From Oscillospiraceae bacterium (GTDB lineage Bacteria > Bacillota > Clostridia > Oscillospirales > Ruminococcaceae): 64,000 nucleotides of DNA. Where the stretch lies: positions 62,001-126,000 of the forward strand of contig JAHYZA010000004.1 in the NCBI GenBank assembly GCA_019424695.1, written 5' to 3'. The translations under genes and the position numbers were made by a program. Under the pieces are notes generated by a model. It ran no database searches, was not told the DNA's origin, and saw only the letters and a program-made list of their open reading frames with translations. Positions 9,227-17,810 of this stretch are shown piece by piece (the first letter of the stretch is position 1; each line of letters opens with the position of its first letter).

Positions 9227-10222
9227 TTATTTCAGATTGGGACGGTCCTGATCGCCGTCCGCCTTGAACAGTACAAAGTTGTCGGGTTTGTTGGTGAAAT
9301 AATAATACTCGGTGTTTTCCCGCAGAGGCGGCGTCAGGTAGTTGGGTATGATGCACCCGTCTCCCTCCACCCGTTCGGTAAAACCGGCGGCCTGCCATAC
9401 TTCCGCAGGAATTCCTACGTTGTAGCAGTCGATGTATTCGGCGCCGGTACGGTGCAGAATGGCATCCAGCGCACCGCCCAGCCGCGGCAGGACCCGGTCC
9501 TCGCCGATAAAGTCCACCAGCCGCACTACCGGAACGCTCCCGGTCTCCTGGGCGGTGACGGTGCGGGTGACTACGTAAGCCAGCAGTTTGCCATGCTCCC
9601 GGGCAGCCCATACATCATAGTGGAAATGGGGATAGTGAAAATACCGCCGCCGCAGATACCAGATATCCTTGTGCGGGGTATGCGGGGTAGGGGGCATCCC
9701 CAGAGGGATCAGGTCAGCGGCGGATTCGATCTTTTCCAGCCCCAGATCCCGCTGTACGGGCGGCAGTACATACCGCAGCGGTTTGGCCAGCTGATAATCG
9801 GTACGCCGTCCCAGCCGGTAGTAGTGGGGGATGCGCCCGGCCTGCCAGCCCAGGAATTGATAAAACGTGCAGGTGTTGGCGCGGATGTTATTACAGGCCA
9901 GCACATCAGCGTGCAGCAGTCCCGGCAGGGCGTTCATCAATTCCAGTCCCACACCGTTGTGTCCCCGGACGGCCACCCACACGCTGACCCACACATCGGG
10001 GCGGCGGGCGGTGTTGGCGAGTATGTATCCCGCAGCACTGAGGTATTTCCCATCCTGCTCAGCCACGGCAAACTGCGGCACACCGCCGCGCCCGGCGTAA
10101 TAGTGGTGATACAGCTCCGGACGGTTCAGCAGCGGCAGGCGCATGTCGAAGTTCTCGTTGATAAAGTCTATGATGGCCCGGTCCTCACCCAGACGAGCCA
10201 GACGAAATGTCACATCAGACAA
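9227..10222 (-). CDS. GNAT-like acyltransferase, last gene of carrier-protein operon
   Basis: A 331-aa soluble protein without signal peptide or membrane segments. The first ~150 residues look like a GNAT N-acyltransferase: a VSVWVAVRGHNGVG segment at the position of the acetyl-CoA loop, then ANTCTFYQFLGW like the usual N-x-x-A-x-x-F-Y-x-x-x-G-F motif. A second similar half (HRTGAEYIDCYNVG, EVWQAAGFTERVEG) suggests a duplicated GNAT fold. It starts 8 nt inside the SDR gene and is cotranscribed with carrier, MaoC and SDR genes. It may transfer the carrier-bound acyl group to an amino-sugar or similar acceptor; the acceptor cannot be read from sequence. Confidence 0.6.
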   Translation of the reverse strand: MSDVTFRLARLGEDRAIIDFINENFDMRLPLLNRPELYHHYYAGRGGVPQFAVAEQDGKYLSAAGYILANTARRPDVWVSVWVAVRGHNGVGLELMNALPGLLHADVLACNNIRANTCTFYQFLGWQAGRIPHYYRLGRRTDYQLAKPLRYVLPPVQRDLGLEKIESAADLIPLGMPPTPHTPHKDIWYLRRRYFHYPHFHYDVWAAREHGKLLAYVVTRTVTAQETGSVPVVRLVDFIGEDRVLPRLGGALDAILHRTGAEYIDCYNVGIPAEVWQAAGFTERVEGDGCIIPNYLTPPLRENTEYYYFTNKPDNFVLFKADGDQDRPNLK

Positions 10223-10955
10223 TGGCCGAACCTCCCGTAACCGGCAGTGTCACGCCGGTGATAAATCCAGCCTCGTCCGAGAGCAAAAAAGCCATGGCAG
10301 GGACGACGTCCTCGGGAGTGGCGTTGCGGCCCATGGGGTTGTCGGCAGCCGCCGCCTGTACGATGAGGTCGGGGGTGTCTTTCAGGAAATTGGTCTCCAT
10401 CATACTGGGGGCTACACAGTTCACCGTCACACCAAACTTGGCGTACTCCACCGCCAGGCTCTTCACCAGCCCGCCGATGGCACTTTTCGCCATCACATAG
10501 GCAGCGGTATTTTTGGGCGGGCAGCCGATGGTGTAGCTGGTCTGGATGAACAGCACCCGGCCGAACTTGGCGCGGGTCATGGCGGGAAGAATGCCGCGGC
10601 AGATGCGGATGGCACTGTGCACTTCGATTTCCAGATCCTTGTCAAAGCGGGTCTGGTCAAATGCTTTGAACTTGGTATTCACTACAGGCAGGGCCGGCAG
10701 ATGGATGAAATGGGTGGGAGCCGGGGCGGAGGTGTCCAGCAGCTGCATGAAGGTATCTACTTTGGCGCGGTCCGACAGATCCACATCATAAGGACGGATC
10801 TGCCCGGGAAAACGCTGGCACAGGGATGCCAGTTTGTCCAGATCGCCGCAGCCCTGGGCCAGGACCAGGTCCTCCGGCGCGCCGTCCAGCAGGCGGGCGA
10901 TCAGCGTACGGCCCACATCGCTGGTGGCGCCGGTGATCAGGTAAGTATACGACAT
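10215..10955 (-). CDS. SDR-family 3-oxoacyl-ACP reductase-like protein
   Basis: A 246-aa short-chain dehydrogenase/reductase. The N-terminal cofactor motif is TGATSDVG, and the catalytic YxxxK is present as YVMAK (about residue 160) before SLAVEYAKFGVTVNCVAPS. In FabG-type enzymes this reduces a 3-ketoacyl thioester with NAD(P)H. The position between a MaoC-fold gene and an acyltransferase, downstream of a carrier protein, makes an acyl-carrier substrate likely. The usual catalytic Ser region reads QTSYTIG. Specificity could instead be a free sugar or alcohol. Confidence 0.75.
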   Translation of the reverse strand: MSYTYLITGATSDVGRTLIARLLDGAPEDLVLAQGCGDLDKLASLCQRFPGQIRPYDVDLSDRAKVDTFMQLLDTSAPAPTHFIHLPALPVVNTKFKAFDQTRFDKDLEIEVHSAIRICRGILPAMTRAKFGRVLFIQTSYTIGCPPKNTAAYVMAKSAIGGLVKSLAVEYAKFGVTVNCVAPSMMETNFLKDTPDLIVQAAAADNPMGRNATPEDVVPAMAFLLSDEAGFITGVTLPVTGGSAIV

Positions 10956-10969
10956 GATGGAATCCTCCC

Positions 10970-11386
10970 TTATCTGGCGAGTCCGGCCTTGATGATGCCC
11001 CGGGTCACTCGCTGGCCGTTCTGGTTGGTGATGACGGCTTTGATTTCCGCTTCGTTGCCGATCTCACTGACGCGCAGGACGGTGCCTTTGACCGTCAGCG
11101 TATCGCCGATAAAAACCGGCTTGGCAAATTTACATTCCACCCCGTGGAGCAGACAATGCTCACCCGGCAGGTAGACACCGGCCAGTGTGGAAAAAAAGCT
11201 GGCCCCCAGCATGCCATAGACCACACGACCGGGATAGCCGCGGCCTTTGGCGTATTCAGCGTCAATATGGATGGGGGAGACATCCCCGGTGAGTGTGCGG
11301 AATGTGTCCATCATTTCGGCAGTGACCGTAACGGTGAATTCCTCCGTCAGGCCGGGGGTCATGTCGGCCAGCGTGTAGTGGTTCAT
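10970..11386 (-). CDS. MaoC-fold (hot dog) hydratase-like protein
   Basis: A 138-aa single hot-dog protein with the MaoC/(R)-hydratase signature TGDVSPIHIDAEYA, in which the Asp and His are the catalytic pair, followed by GRVVYGML. Family members hydrate 2-enoyl thioesters or dehydrate (R)-3-hydroxyacyl thioesters. It lies between the carrier protein and the SDR reductase, the partner needed for a 3-oxo / 3-hydroxy / enoyl interconversion. A good ribosome site (AAAGGAG) precedes the start codon. Confidence 0.75.
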   Translation of the reverse strand: MNHYTLADMTPGLTEEFTVTVTAEMMDTFRTLTGDVSPIHIDAEYAKGRGYPGRVVYGMLGASFFSTLAGVYLPGEHCLLHGVECKFAKPVFIGDTLTVKGTVLRVSEIGNEAEIKAVITNQNGQRVTRGIIKAGLAR

Positions 11387-11465
11387 CGCAGACTCCTTTT
11401 TCTTACTTCGAAAAAAGGCGGCACAGGGCCGCCCAAACGTTATGTGCTATAAAATTCCCGGGAAA

Positions 11466-11705
11466 TCAGACCATGCGGGCCACCAGATCCAGCAGATCGC
11501 CCACGTTTTTCAGTCCACGGACATCCGAGAGCTTGAACTTGATGCTGAATTTCTTTTCAATAGCAGTCAGCAGGTTGATCTGTTCCAGGCTGTCCCAGTC
11601 CTCGATGTCGTCGGCACAGGTCTCGCGGGTGATGACCAGGCTGTCATCATCAAAGTTGTCACGAAAAATATCCTGCACCGCAGTCAAAATATCCTGTTCG
11701 GTCAT
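11466..11705 (-). CDS. Acyl carrier protein
   Basis: A 79-aa acidic carrier protein; the Ser of DWDSLEQINLL (about residue 39) is the expected phosphopantetheine attachment site. The DSLE form, rather than the DSLD of fatty-acid AcpP, is common in carriers from accessory acyl-transfer clusters. It is the first gene of a minus-strand operon (carrier, MaoC, SDR, GNAT-like). No ketosynthase, acyltransferase or adenylating enzyme is next to it, so loading must be done from elsewhere. The start has AAAGGAG 9 nt upstream. Confidence 0.85.
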   Translation of the reverse strand: MTEQDILTAVQDIFRDNFDDDSLVITRETCADDIEDWDSLEQINLLTAIEKKFSIKFKLSDVRGLKNVGDLLDLVARMV

Positions 11706-11740
11706 GTTCAGTACTCCTTTAAAGCATGGTAATTACCCAT

Positions 11741-11769
11741 ACTATAGCATAAATCGCCGCCCGGCGCAA
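11741..11769 (-). promoter_or_regulatory. Promoter of the carrier-protein operon
   Basis: Read on the minus strand: TTGCGC, a 17-bp spacer, TATAGT, ending 36 bp before the carrier-protein start codon. Confidence 0.65.
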
Positions 11770-11804
11770 GAAAAGTTGTAAAAGATCGCCCTGGTTTTTG
11801 CCTT

Positions 11805-12116
11805 TCAGAAGCCATAATCTTCCAGGCGTTTCTGCAGTTCTGTTTCGTTGTAAACAGGCACACCCTGCTGCAGGGCCAGCACGTCGCTTTCGGGGAGCAG
11901 GCGGGTATAGATCTCGTCATATTGCGCCAACGGTCCGGTGCCGTCTCCGGCGTACAGCGCCACGTGGCCGGCGTTGTCTTTTAAAAGGTACATGGGTTCC
12001 GGACGCCGGGCCTGCCCGCGCAGCAAAAACCAGACACTGACCGCCAGACACAGCAAAGCAACAGCCCCCAGCAGCCAAAGATACAAAGTGGAACCGCGTC
12101 CATGCTTGTTTTCCAT
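11805..12116 (-). CDS. Small membrane protein, BofC C-terminal-like domain
   Basis: 103 aa with one N-terminal transmembrane helix (LYLWLLGAVALLCLAVSVWF), so a short cytoplasmic tail and an extracytoplasmic domain are expected. The rest contains GHVALYAGDG, LLPESDVLALQQGV and TELQKRLEDYGF, which resembles the C-terminal domain of BofC-like Firmicute proteins; this is recognition by eye, not a search. The start has AAAGGAGGG upstream. It diverges from the penicillin-binding protein gene. Function is unknown here; in Bacillus BofC is a sporulation checkpoint protein, but that role should not be transferred. Confidence 0.6.
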   Translation of the reverse strand: MENKHGRGSTLYLWLLGAVALLCLAVSVWFLLRGQARRPEPMYLLKDNAGHVALYAGDGTGPLAQYDEIYTRLLPESDVLALQQGVPVYNETELQKRLEDYGF

Positions 12117-12215
12117 CCTAAGCCCTCCTTTGGCGTTAGTATGGGACGGTACATCGAGAAAAAAACAAAAACTTGTGAATTTTGCGTAACGGACTGTACT
12201 TTTACGGTGGTTTTG

Positions 12216-12224
12216 TGGTATAAT
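12216..12224 (+). promoter_or_regulatory. Extended -10 promoter of the PBP gene
   Basis: TGGTATAAT, an extended -10 element with consensus TATAAT, lies 75-83 bp upstream of the PBP ribosome site. The -35 region is weak. Predicted transcription start is near 12231. Confidence 0.6.
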
Positions 12225-12249
12225 CCATTCTATAGCATTCTGCAATTCT

Positions 12250-14883
12250 GTGTTACGGCTTTGGCCGGCAACGCTTTTTCGGATAGGATCAAAGGAGGCG
12301 GTTCCCATAGAACCCAAAAAGGAGCGCCATATTTCCACGGATGGCGTAAAAGCAAACAACGGAGCGACCGGGCAGTTCAACGCGGTCAACCCGCAGGACC
12401 CGAAGAAGAAAAAGAAGAAGAAACGGCGCAGTATTCCTGTCATGATTCTTCGCTTTATCGGCTGTGTGTTCTGCGTGTGTATCATGCTGGGCAGCGTAGC
12501 CGGTGTTCTGCTGTCGATGTACATTGTACAGGTCACGGCAGATGACGGCGAAGTGCTGGATCTGGATAACCAGAAAAACAAGCAGACGACCATCATTTAC
12601 GACAAGAACGGCAACGAGTATGCCACCCTGACCCAGGGCGAGAACCGTATCTGGCGTGAACTTTCGGCCATGCCGGAAGATCTGCAGCATGCGGTCATTG
12701 CCATCGAGGATAAGGACTTCTACAACGAACCCGGTATCAACATCAAGCGTACCATCGGTGCAGCCCTCAACGAGTTTACCGACCACGCCATTTACGGTTC
12801 GCAGCAGGGTGCTTCCACGCTGGAACAGCAGCTCGTCAAAAACCTCACCGGCGACAACGAGGTGGACAAGATGCGAAAGGTGCGTGAAATTTTCCGCGCC
12901 CTGGGTCTTTCCAACCGTTACAGCAAGGAGACCATCCTGGAAGCCTACCTCAACACCATACCCCTGACGGGCATTGTCTGCGGCATGGAAGCCGGTGCCC
13001 AGGAATACTTCGGCAAGCATGTGGAAGACCTGACGCTGTCCGAGTGTGCGGTGCTGGCCTCCATCACCAAGAACCCCACCGCTTATAATCCTTTTACCAA
13101 TCCTGAAAATCTGATTACCCGGCGCAACCACGTCCTGTATGAGATGTACACCCAGGGATATATCACCGAGGAAGAGTACAAATCTGCCTGCGCCGAGACC
13201 ATCACGCTGACGGAAACCAGCAGTTCGACGGAGAACTCCACCCGTTCTTCTCAGAACTCCTACTTCACCGATGCGCTGTATTATGAACTGCTCAACGACC
13301 TGCAGGAAAAACTCAACATGACGGCAGACGAAGCCAAGTCCATGATCTTCAACGGCGGTCTGCGTGTTTACTCCACCGTAGACCCCGAGGTCCAGACCGC
13401 CATCGAAAACGCCATGTACGATGCGGATGGCAACATCCCGGCTTTGTGGCACGAGGAGGCAGTTTGCCTGCGGGATTATCCGGCGGACAGCAGCAGCTGG
13501 GACGAGGTCCAGTTTGATGAGACCACCGGTCTGCCCTTGACCAAGGACGGCCTGGCCGTCTACGGCGTGGACGATATTCCCGTCTACACCGACGACGAGC
13601 AGACGACGCTCAAGATGGGAAAATCCACCGACGACAACTACCCCAACGATGACACCGAGTATCTCTGTGTTTACGAGAGAGTCCGCACCCAGGCCGCCAT
13701 TGCAACGCTGGATTACGACGGCAATATCCTCGGCATCGGTGGCGGTGTGGGCGAAAAGAAATACGACCTGGGCACCAACCGTGCCACCATCCCGCACCAG
13801 ACCGGTTCTACCATGAAGCCCATCGGCGCCTACTGCCTGGCATTGGACTACAAGCTCATCAACTATTCTTCCCAGGTGCTGGATGCGCCGTTCTATTCGG
13901 CGGCCGATAAGCGGGTACTGAAAGACGAGTACTCCTATATGGACCCGTATTCCGAAGCCGCACAGTCCCGTTCCGATGTATGGCGTGCCTGGCCCACCAA
14001 CTACGGCGGCGCCGGCGGCAACGGCGACCCGATGCTGGTCTACGACGCGTTGCGTCAGTCCTACAACACCGTTGCGGTGTGGGTCGGCAACATGGTCGGT
14101 GTGGACTTCCTGTATAACTTCGTCCACGATACCCTGGAATGCACCTATATCGATGCCGAGACCGATATGGACCTCGGACCTCTAGTGCTGGGTTCCCAGA
14201 GTCACGGTATGACGGTAGTGCAGCTGGCCGGTGCCTACAGCATCTTCTACGATGGCACCTTCACCACACCGCATTACTACACGGAGATCACCGACTATCT
14301 CGGCAACGAAGTGCTGGACAACACCAAGTATATCAACACCATCCAGGCCATTGACCCGACCACGGCGTATATCATGAACCGTATGATGGCCAACGTCCTG
14401 AAGAGCGGCGGTACCGCCAGCGGCATGGCGCCGGCGGGCGATATCGAAGCGGTGGCCAAGACCGGTACCACCAGTGACTACAAAGATTATACCTTTGCTG
14501 GCCTGACGCCGTATTACGTCACCACGCTTTGGTGGGGCTGCGATAAGCCTACCAGCCTGTATGAGCTGGGATCGGCGGGCCGCAGCGGCAAGCCTATCCA
14601 GCTGGTGTGGAAGGCACTTATGGAGGATCTCCAGGCGGATAAGGAAGCCGCGGAGTTCCCCATGCCCGACGGTGTTGTAGCCAAGCAGTTTGATACTTCC
14701 ACCGGTGCCATTGTTTCCGGCGGCGGTGCCACCGGTTATTACACCGAGGACAATCTCCCCGACGCCAGCTACACTACGCCGGAGGAAGATCCCTATGCAG
14801 CGCTGGCACAGCAGGCTGCGGAAGGGGCAATGACCACCGATCCAGCACAGGCAGCCACAGATACCACGACCCCGGCCGCCTGA
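12250..14883 (+). CDS. Class A penicillin-binding protein (transglycosylase/transpeptidase)
   Basis: Bifunctional peptidoglycan synthase anchored by an N-terminal membrane helix (about residues 60-95). The GT51 transglycosylase domain shows AVIAIEDKDFY, GASTLEQQLVKNL and KVREIFRALGLSNRYSKE. The transpeptidase domain shows STMKP (active Ser), SYN as the SxN motif, and KTGTTSDY. The C-terminus is a Thr/Ala-rich tail. The coordinate uses the GTG at 12250, the only standard start before the membrane helix, but it has no ribosome site. A perfect AAAGGAGG at 12291-12298 is followed 9 nt later by an in-frame ATA (12307), which may be the real start. Confidence 0.92.
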   Translation: MLRLWPATLFRIGSKEAVPIEPKKERHISTDGVKANNGATGQFNAVNPQDPKKKKKKKRRSIPVMILRFIGCVFCVCIMLGSVAGVLLSMYIVQVTADDGEVLDLDNQKNKQTTIIYDKNGNEYATLTQGENRIWRELSAMPEDLQHAVIAIEDKDFYNEPGINIKRTIGAALNEFTDHAIYGSQQGASTLEQQLVKNLTGDNEVDKMRKVREIFRALGLSNRYSKETILEAYLNTIPLTGIVCGMEAGAQEYFGKHVEDLTLSECAVLASITKNPTAYNPFTNPENLITRRNHVLYEMYTQGYITEEEYKSACAETITLTETSSSTENSTRSSQNSYFTDALYYELLNDLQEKLNMTADEAKSMIFNGGLRVYSTVDPEVQTAIENAMYDADGNIPALWHEEAVCLRDYPADSSSWDEVQFDETTGLPLTKDGLAVYGVDDIPVYTDDEQTTLKMGKSTDDNYPNDDTEYLCVYERVRTQAAIATLDYDGNILGIGGGVGEKKYDLGTNRATIPHQTGSTMKPIGAYCLALDYKLINYSSQVLDAPFYSAADKRVLKDEYSYMDPYSEAAQSRSDVWRAWPTNYGGAGGNGDPMLVYDALRQSYNTVAVWVGNMVGVDFLYNFVHDTLECTYIDAETDMDLGPLVLGSQSHGMTVVQLAGAYSIFYDGTFTTPHYYTEITDYLGNEVLDNTKYINTIQAIDPTTAYIMNRMMANVLKSGGTASGMAPAGDIEAVAKTGTTSDYKDYTFAGLTPYYVTTLWWGCDKPTSLYELGSAGRSGKPIQLVWKALMEDLQADKEAAEFPMPDGVVAKQFDTSTGAIVSGGGATGYYTEDNLPDASYTTPEEDPYAALAQQAAEGAMTTDPAQAATDTTTPAA

Positions 14884-14903
14884 TCCCCCTATAAAACAAG
14901 CAG

Positions 14904-14944
14904 CGACCATCACGGTGCATCGACCGTGATGGTCGTTTGTCTTT
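14904..14944 (+). terminator. Terminator after PBP gene
   Basis: 12-bp perfect stem (CGACCATCACGG / CCGTGATGGTCG) with an 8-nt loop and a T-rich tail, 21 bp after the stop codon. Confidence 0.85.
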
Positions 14945-15040
14945 CTGTCGCGAACAGATAACCGCAGCAGAAAAACAAACGACATTCCGGTGGAACGCTG
15001 TGCAAAATGCCAAAAACACGCGGGACTCCCGCAAAAATAC

Positions 15041-15069
15041 TTGCCAAGAGGTCTTTTCGGTGGTATGAT
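15041..15069 (+). promoter_or_regulatory. Promoter of the ACT-hom-thrB-lysC operon
   Basis: TTGCCA, a 17-bp spacer and TATGAT, ending 42 bp before the ACT-protein start codon. Confidence 0.65.
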
Positions 15070-15111
15070 GTTGCTTGTCGAAACTACAACTGTACGCAAG
15101 GAGGGGACAAT

Positions 15112-15540
15112 ATGCCGGATCGCCGATTCCTGCTGGTCGATGCGGACGTCCTGCCGGAAGTCTTTCTCAAAGTGTTGCAGGCAAAAGAACTGCTCGCTTC
15201 CGGTGCGGTGACCAATATTTCCACGGCAGCCCGTCAGGCGGGCATATCCCGCAGCGCCTTTTATAAATATAAAGATACCGTCTTTGATGCTGAAGCAGGC
15301 CGGGAGTCCATCACCGTTGTGGCGACTTTGCTGGATAAGACCGGCGCGTTGCAGGCGTTGCTGTCCGGCATTTCGGCTGCAGGCGCGTCCATTGTGACGA
15401 TCACCCAGTCCCGACCGGAAAACGGTGCCGCCCAGGTGGAAGTCACCGTTCGCACCGGTACCATGCAGATGCCGGTGGAAGAAATGCTCACGCGGCTTTC
15501 TCATCAGCCCTGCGTGGTGGAAATCCACCGCGGCGCGTAA
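15112..15540 (+). CDS. ACT domain protein, PheB/UPF0735-like
   Basis: 142 aa. The N-terminal half carries a helix-turn-helix-like stretch (NISTAARQAGISRSAFYKYK), and the C-terminal half is an ACT domain (ESITVVATLLDKTGALQALL) of the kind that binds amino acids. The same arrangement is found in PheB-type proteins. It opens the homoserine/threonine operon, so an amino-acid sensing role in that pathway is plausible but not shown. The start at 15112 follows AAGGAGGGG; an upstream in-frame ATG at 15007 lacks a ribosome site and overlaps the promoter. Confidence 0.8.
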   Translation: MPDRRFLLVDADVLPEVFLKVLQAKELLASGAVTNISTAARQAGISRSAFYKYKDTVFDAEAGRESITVVATLLDKTGALQALLSGISAAGASIVTITQSRPENGAAQVEVTVRTGTMQMPVEEMLTRLSHQPCVVEIHRGA

Positions 15541-15620
15541 AAGGGCAGCCGAAAAGAGCCTGCACGGGGGACCGCTGGGCAAAGCAAGGTCCCGTATAAC
15601 GAAGCAAGGGGGAACCATTT

Positions 15621-16850
15621 ATGGCAAAAATCGCAATCATGGGCTTTGGCACCGTCGGCAGCGGTGTGCTGGAAGTCTGCCGCCGCAACGCGGCATCCAT
15701 AGCCCGCCGTGCCGGAGAGCCGGTAGAGGTCAAGTACATTCTCGATGTGCGAGACTTCTCCGATTCGCCGGATGCTGCGCTCTTCACCAAGTCCATCGAC
15801 ACGATTCTGCAGGACCCCGAGGTCAAGGTTGTGGTCGAGACCATTGGCGGCACGAAGTTTGCCTATCCCTATGTACGGCAGTGCCTGGAAAGCGGCCGCA
15901 GCGTCTGCACCTCCAACAAGGAGATGGTTGCCACCTACGGCGCCGAACTGCTGGCACTGGCCCGTGCCCATGGCGCGGCTTTCCTCTTTGAAGCAAGCGT
16001 GGGCGGCGGCACCCCCATCATCACGCCCATGCACCAGTGTCTGGCTGCCAATCACATCAGCCGGATTCAAGGCATTGTCAACGGCACCACCAACTTCATG
16101 CTCACCAAAATGAAGCGGGAGAACATGAACTTCGAAGAAGCGCTCAAGATCGCCCAGCAGCTGGGCTATGCGGAGACCAAAGACCCCGGCGATGATGTAG
16201 ACGGCCGTGACGCCTGCCGCAAAATTGCCATTTTGGCCAGTCTGGCTTGCGGACACCACGTCTACCCCGATAATATCCCCACCCGCGGTATCCGCGATAT
16301 TACTGTCACCGATGTCAAGGCAGCCGAAAAGCTGGATTCCGCCATCAAACTGATTGCCTGGTATGATGAAGGCAAGGACGGCCAGATGGCCGTCGGCGTA
16401 GAACCGATGCTGGTGCCCAATTCCAACCAGCTGGCGGGCGTGGATGATGTGTTCAACGCCGTGCTCATGCAGGGAGATATGCTGGGTGACGTGGTGTTCT
16501 ACGGCAAGGGGGCCGGCAAACTGCCCACCGCCAGCGCCGTAGTAGCTGACGTCATCGACGCTCTCAAGGACGGCGTCAAAGTCCACGACAGCCTGTTCTG
16601 GAAACCGGCGCCGAAGCACGAGGGCCTTGTCCCGGACCTTGGCACCTATGCGTGGTATATCCGTGTGCGGGGCGTAGCGGCGGCCCTGCTGCCCAACGTG
16701 GCAGGACCTGGCCATACGGTCCTGGAAGGAAACGGAGAAGCTGCCTACCGCATCGACGCGGCAACGGTCGCGCAGATCGAGGAGATCCGCACCAAGGTCG
16801 GCGTCCTCGGTGGGGAAGTGGCCCTGGTCCTCAAACAGCTGGCCGACTGA
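15621..16850 (+). CDS. hom: Homoserine dehydrogenase
   Basis: Reduces aspartate semialdehyde to homoserine, the branch point to Thr and Met. The NAD(P) motif GFGTVGSG opens the protein, and CTSNKEMVA, QGIVNGTTNFML and AETKDPGDDVDGRDACRK carry the substrate and catalytic residues. At 409 aa it is slightly shorter than the Bacillus enzyme; the last ~80 residues (WYIRVRGVAAAL onward) look like a reduced ACT-type regulatory domain. It is followed by thrB after 32 bp. Confidence 0.95.
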   Translation: MAKIAIMGFGTVGSGVLEVCRRNAASIARRAGEPVEVKYILDVRDFSDSPDAALFTKSIDTILQDPEVKVVVETIGGTKFAYPYVRQCLESGRSVCTSNKEMVATYGAELLALARAHGAAFLFEASVGGGTPIITPMHQCLAANHISRIQGIVNGTTNFMLTKMKRENMNFEEALKIAQQLGYAETKDPGDDVDGRDACRKIAILASLACGHHVYPDNIPTRGIRDITVTDVKAAEKLDSAIKLIAWYDEGKDGQMAVGVEPMLVPNSNQLAGVDDVFNAVLMQGDMLGDVVFYGKGAGKLPTASAVVADVIDALKDGVKVHDSLFWKPAPKHEGLVPDLGTYAWYIRVRGVAAALLPNVAGPGHTVLEGNGEAAYRIDAATVAQIEEIRTKVGVLGGEVALVLKQLAD

Positions 16851-16882
16851 ACAATGATTCACGAAAGAGAGGGGACTCTCAT

Positions 16883-17773
16883 ATGATACAGGTAACGGTT
16901 CCTGCCACCAGTGCCAATGTGGGTGCCGGATTCGACTCGCTGGGCCTGGCGGTTTCCATGCACAACGTCTTTACTTTTGAGGAATGCACCGGCATCCAGA
17001 TTTCTTCGGTGGACGGCACCCATGTCCCGGCCGGTTCCAATAACCTCGTTTATCGCTCGGCACGGGTCGTCTACGATCAGCTGGGCATTCCGCTGCGGGG
17101 CCTGCGCATCACCCAGCGCAACGATATCCCCATGGCCCGGGGCCTGGGTTCCAGCTCCGCCTGTATCGTGGCGGGCATTCTGGGTGCCAACGCACTGCTG
17201 GGAGATAAGCTCACCAAGCGCCAGATGCTGACCCTGGCCACTGCCATTGAGGGACACCCCGACAACGTGGCCCCCGCCATGCTGGGCGGCTTCGTCACCA
17301 GCGTTATCGATGAGGGCCAGGTCTACAGCGTAAAAAAGGACATCGACCCGGACCTTGCGTTTGCGGCTTTTGTGCCGGATTTCCGCCTGCTGACTTCCAA
17401 GGCGCGCGCTGCGCTGCCCCAGATGGTCAGCCACAAAGATGCGGTGTATAACCTGTCCCGTGCGGCATTGGCCACGGCGGCTTTCTGCGACGGCGACTAC
17501 GCCCTGCTCGGCGTGGCAACGAAGGATGCACTCCACCAGCAGTACCGTCTGCCGCTGATTCAGGGCGGCGACGAAGTGTTTGAACTGGCGCTGGATCTCG
17601 GTGCCCTGGCAGTGTACATCTCCGGTGCCGGTCCGACGATCATGGCGGTCGTTCATAAGGACGATACCGCATTCTTTGACCGGGCTGCAGCGGCACTGCA
17701 GCAGAGTGAGCTGCTCCGACATTTTACCGTGCATCGTCTGCTGGCGGACAACACCGGCGCGGTGGTCGAGTAA
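16883..17773 (+). CDS. thrB: Homoserine kinase
   Basis: GHMP-family kinase that phosphorylates homoserine. Motif 1 is VPATSANVGAGFD, the ATP loop is GLGSSSACIVAG (about residue 90), and motif 3 is SGAGPTIMAV. Length 296 aa is typical. The start at 16883 has GAGAGGGG upstream; the frame runs open back into hom, but only this ATG fits. No threonine synthase gene is adjacent, so thrC must be elsewhere. Confidence 0.95.
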   Translation: MIQVTVPATSANVGAGFDSLGLAVSMHNVFTFEECTGIQISSVDGTHVPAGSNNLVYRSARVVYDQLGIPLRGLRITQRNDIPMARGLGSSSACIVAGILGANALLGDKLTKRQMLTLATAIEGHPDNVAPAMLGGFVTSVIDEGQVYSVKKDIDPDLAFAAFVPDFRLLTSKARAALPQMVSHKDAVYNLSRAALATAAFCDGDYALLGVATKDALHQQYRLPLIQGGDEVFELALDLGALAVYISGAGPTIMAVVHKDDTAFFDRAAAALQQSELLRHFTVHRLLADNTGAVVE

Positions 17774-17810
17774 AGTGCGTGTGCATAGATAGAGGAGGAA
17801 GACGATACCT

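Noticed and set aside
9227..11705. Fatty-acid synthesis (fab) cluster
   Set aside because: No FabH, FabF, FabD or acc genes, a DSLE-type carrier, and a GNAT-like gene argue for an accessory acyl-transfer operon.
14945..15040. T-box or lysine/threonine leader before the hom operon
   Set aside because: No T-box sequence, terminator/antiterminator pair or leader peptide rich in Thr was found between the PBP terminator and the promoter.
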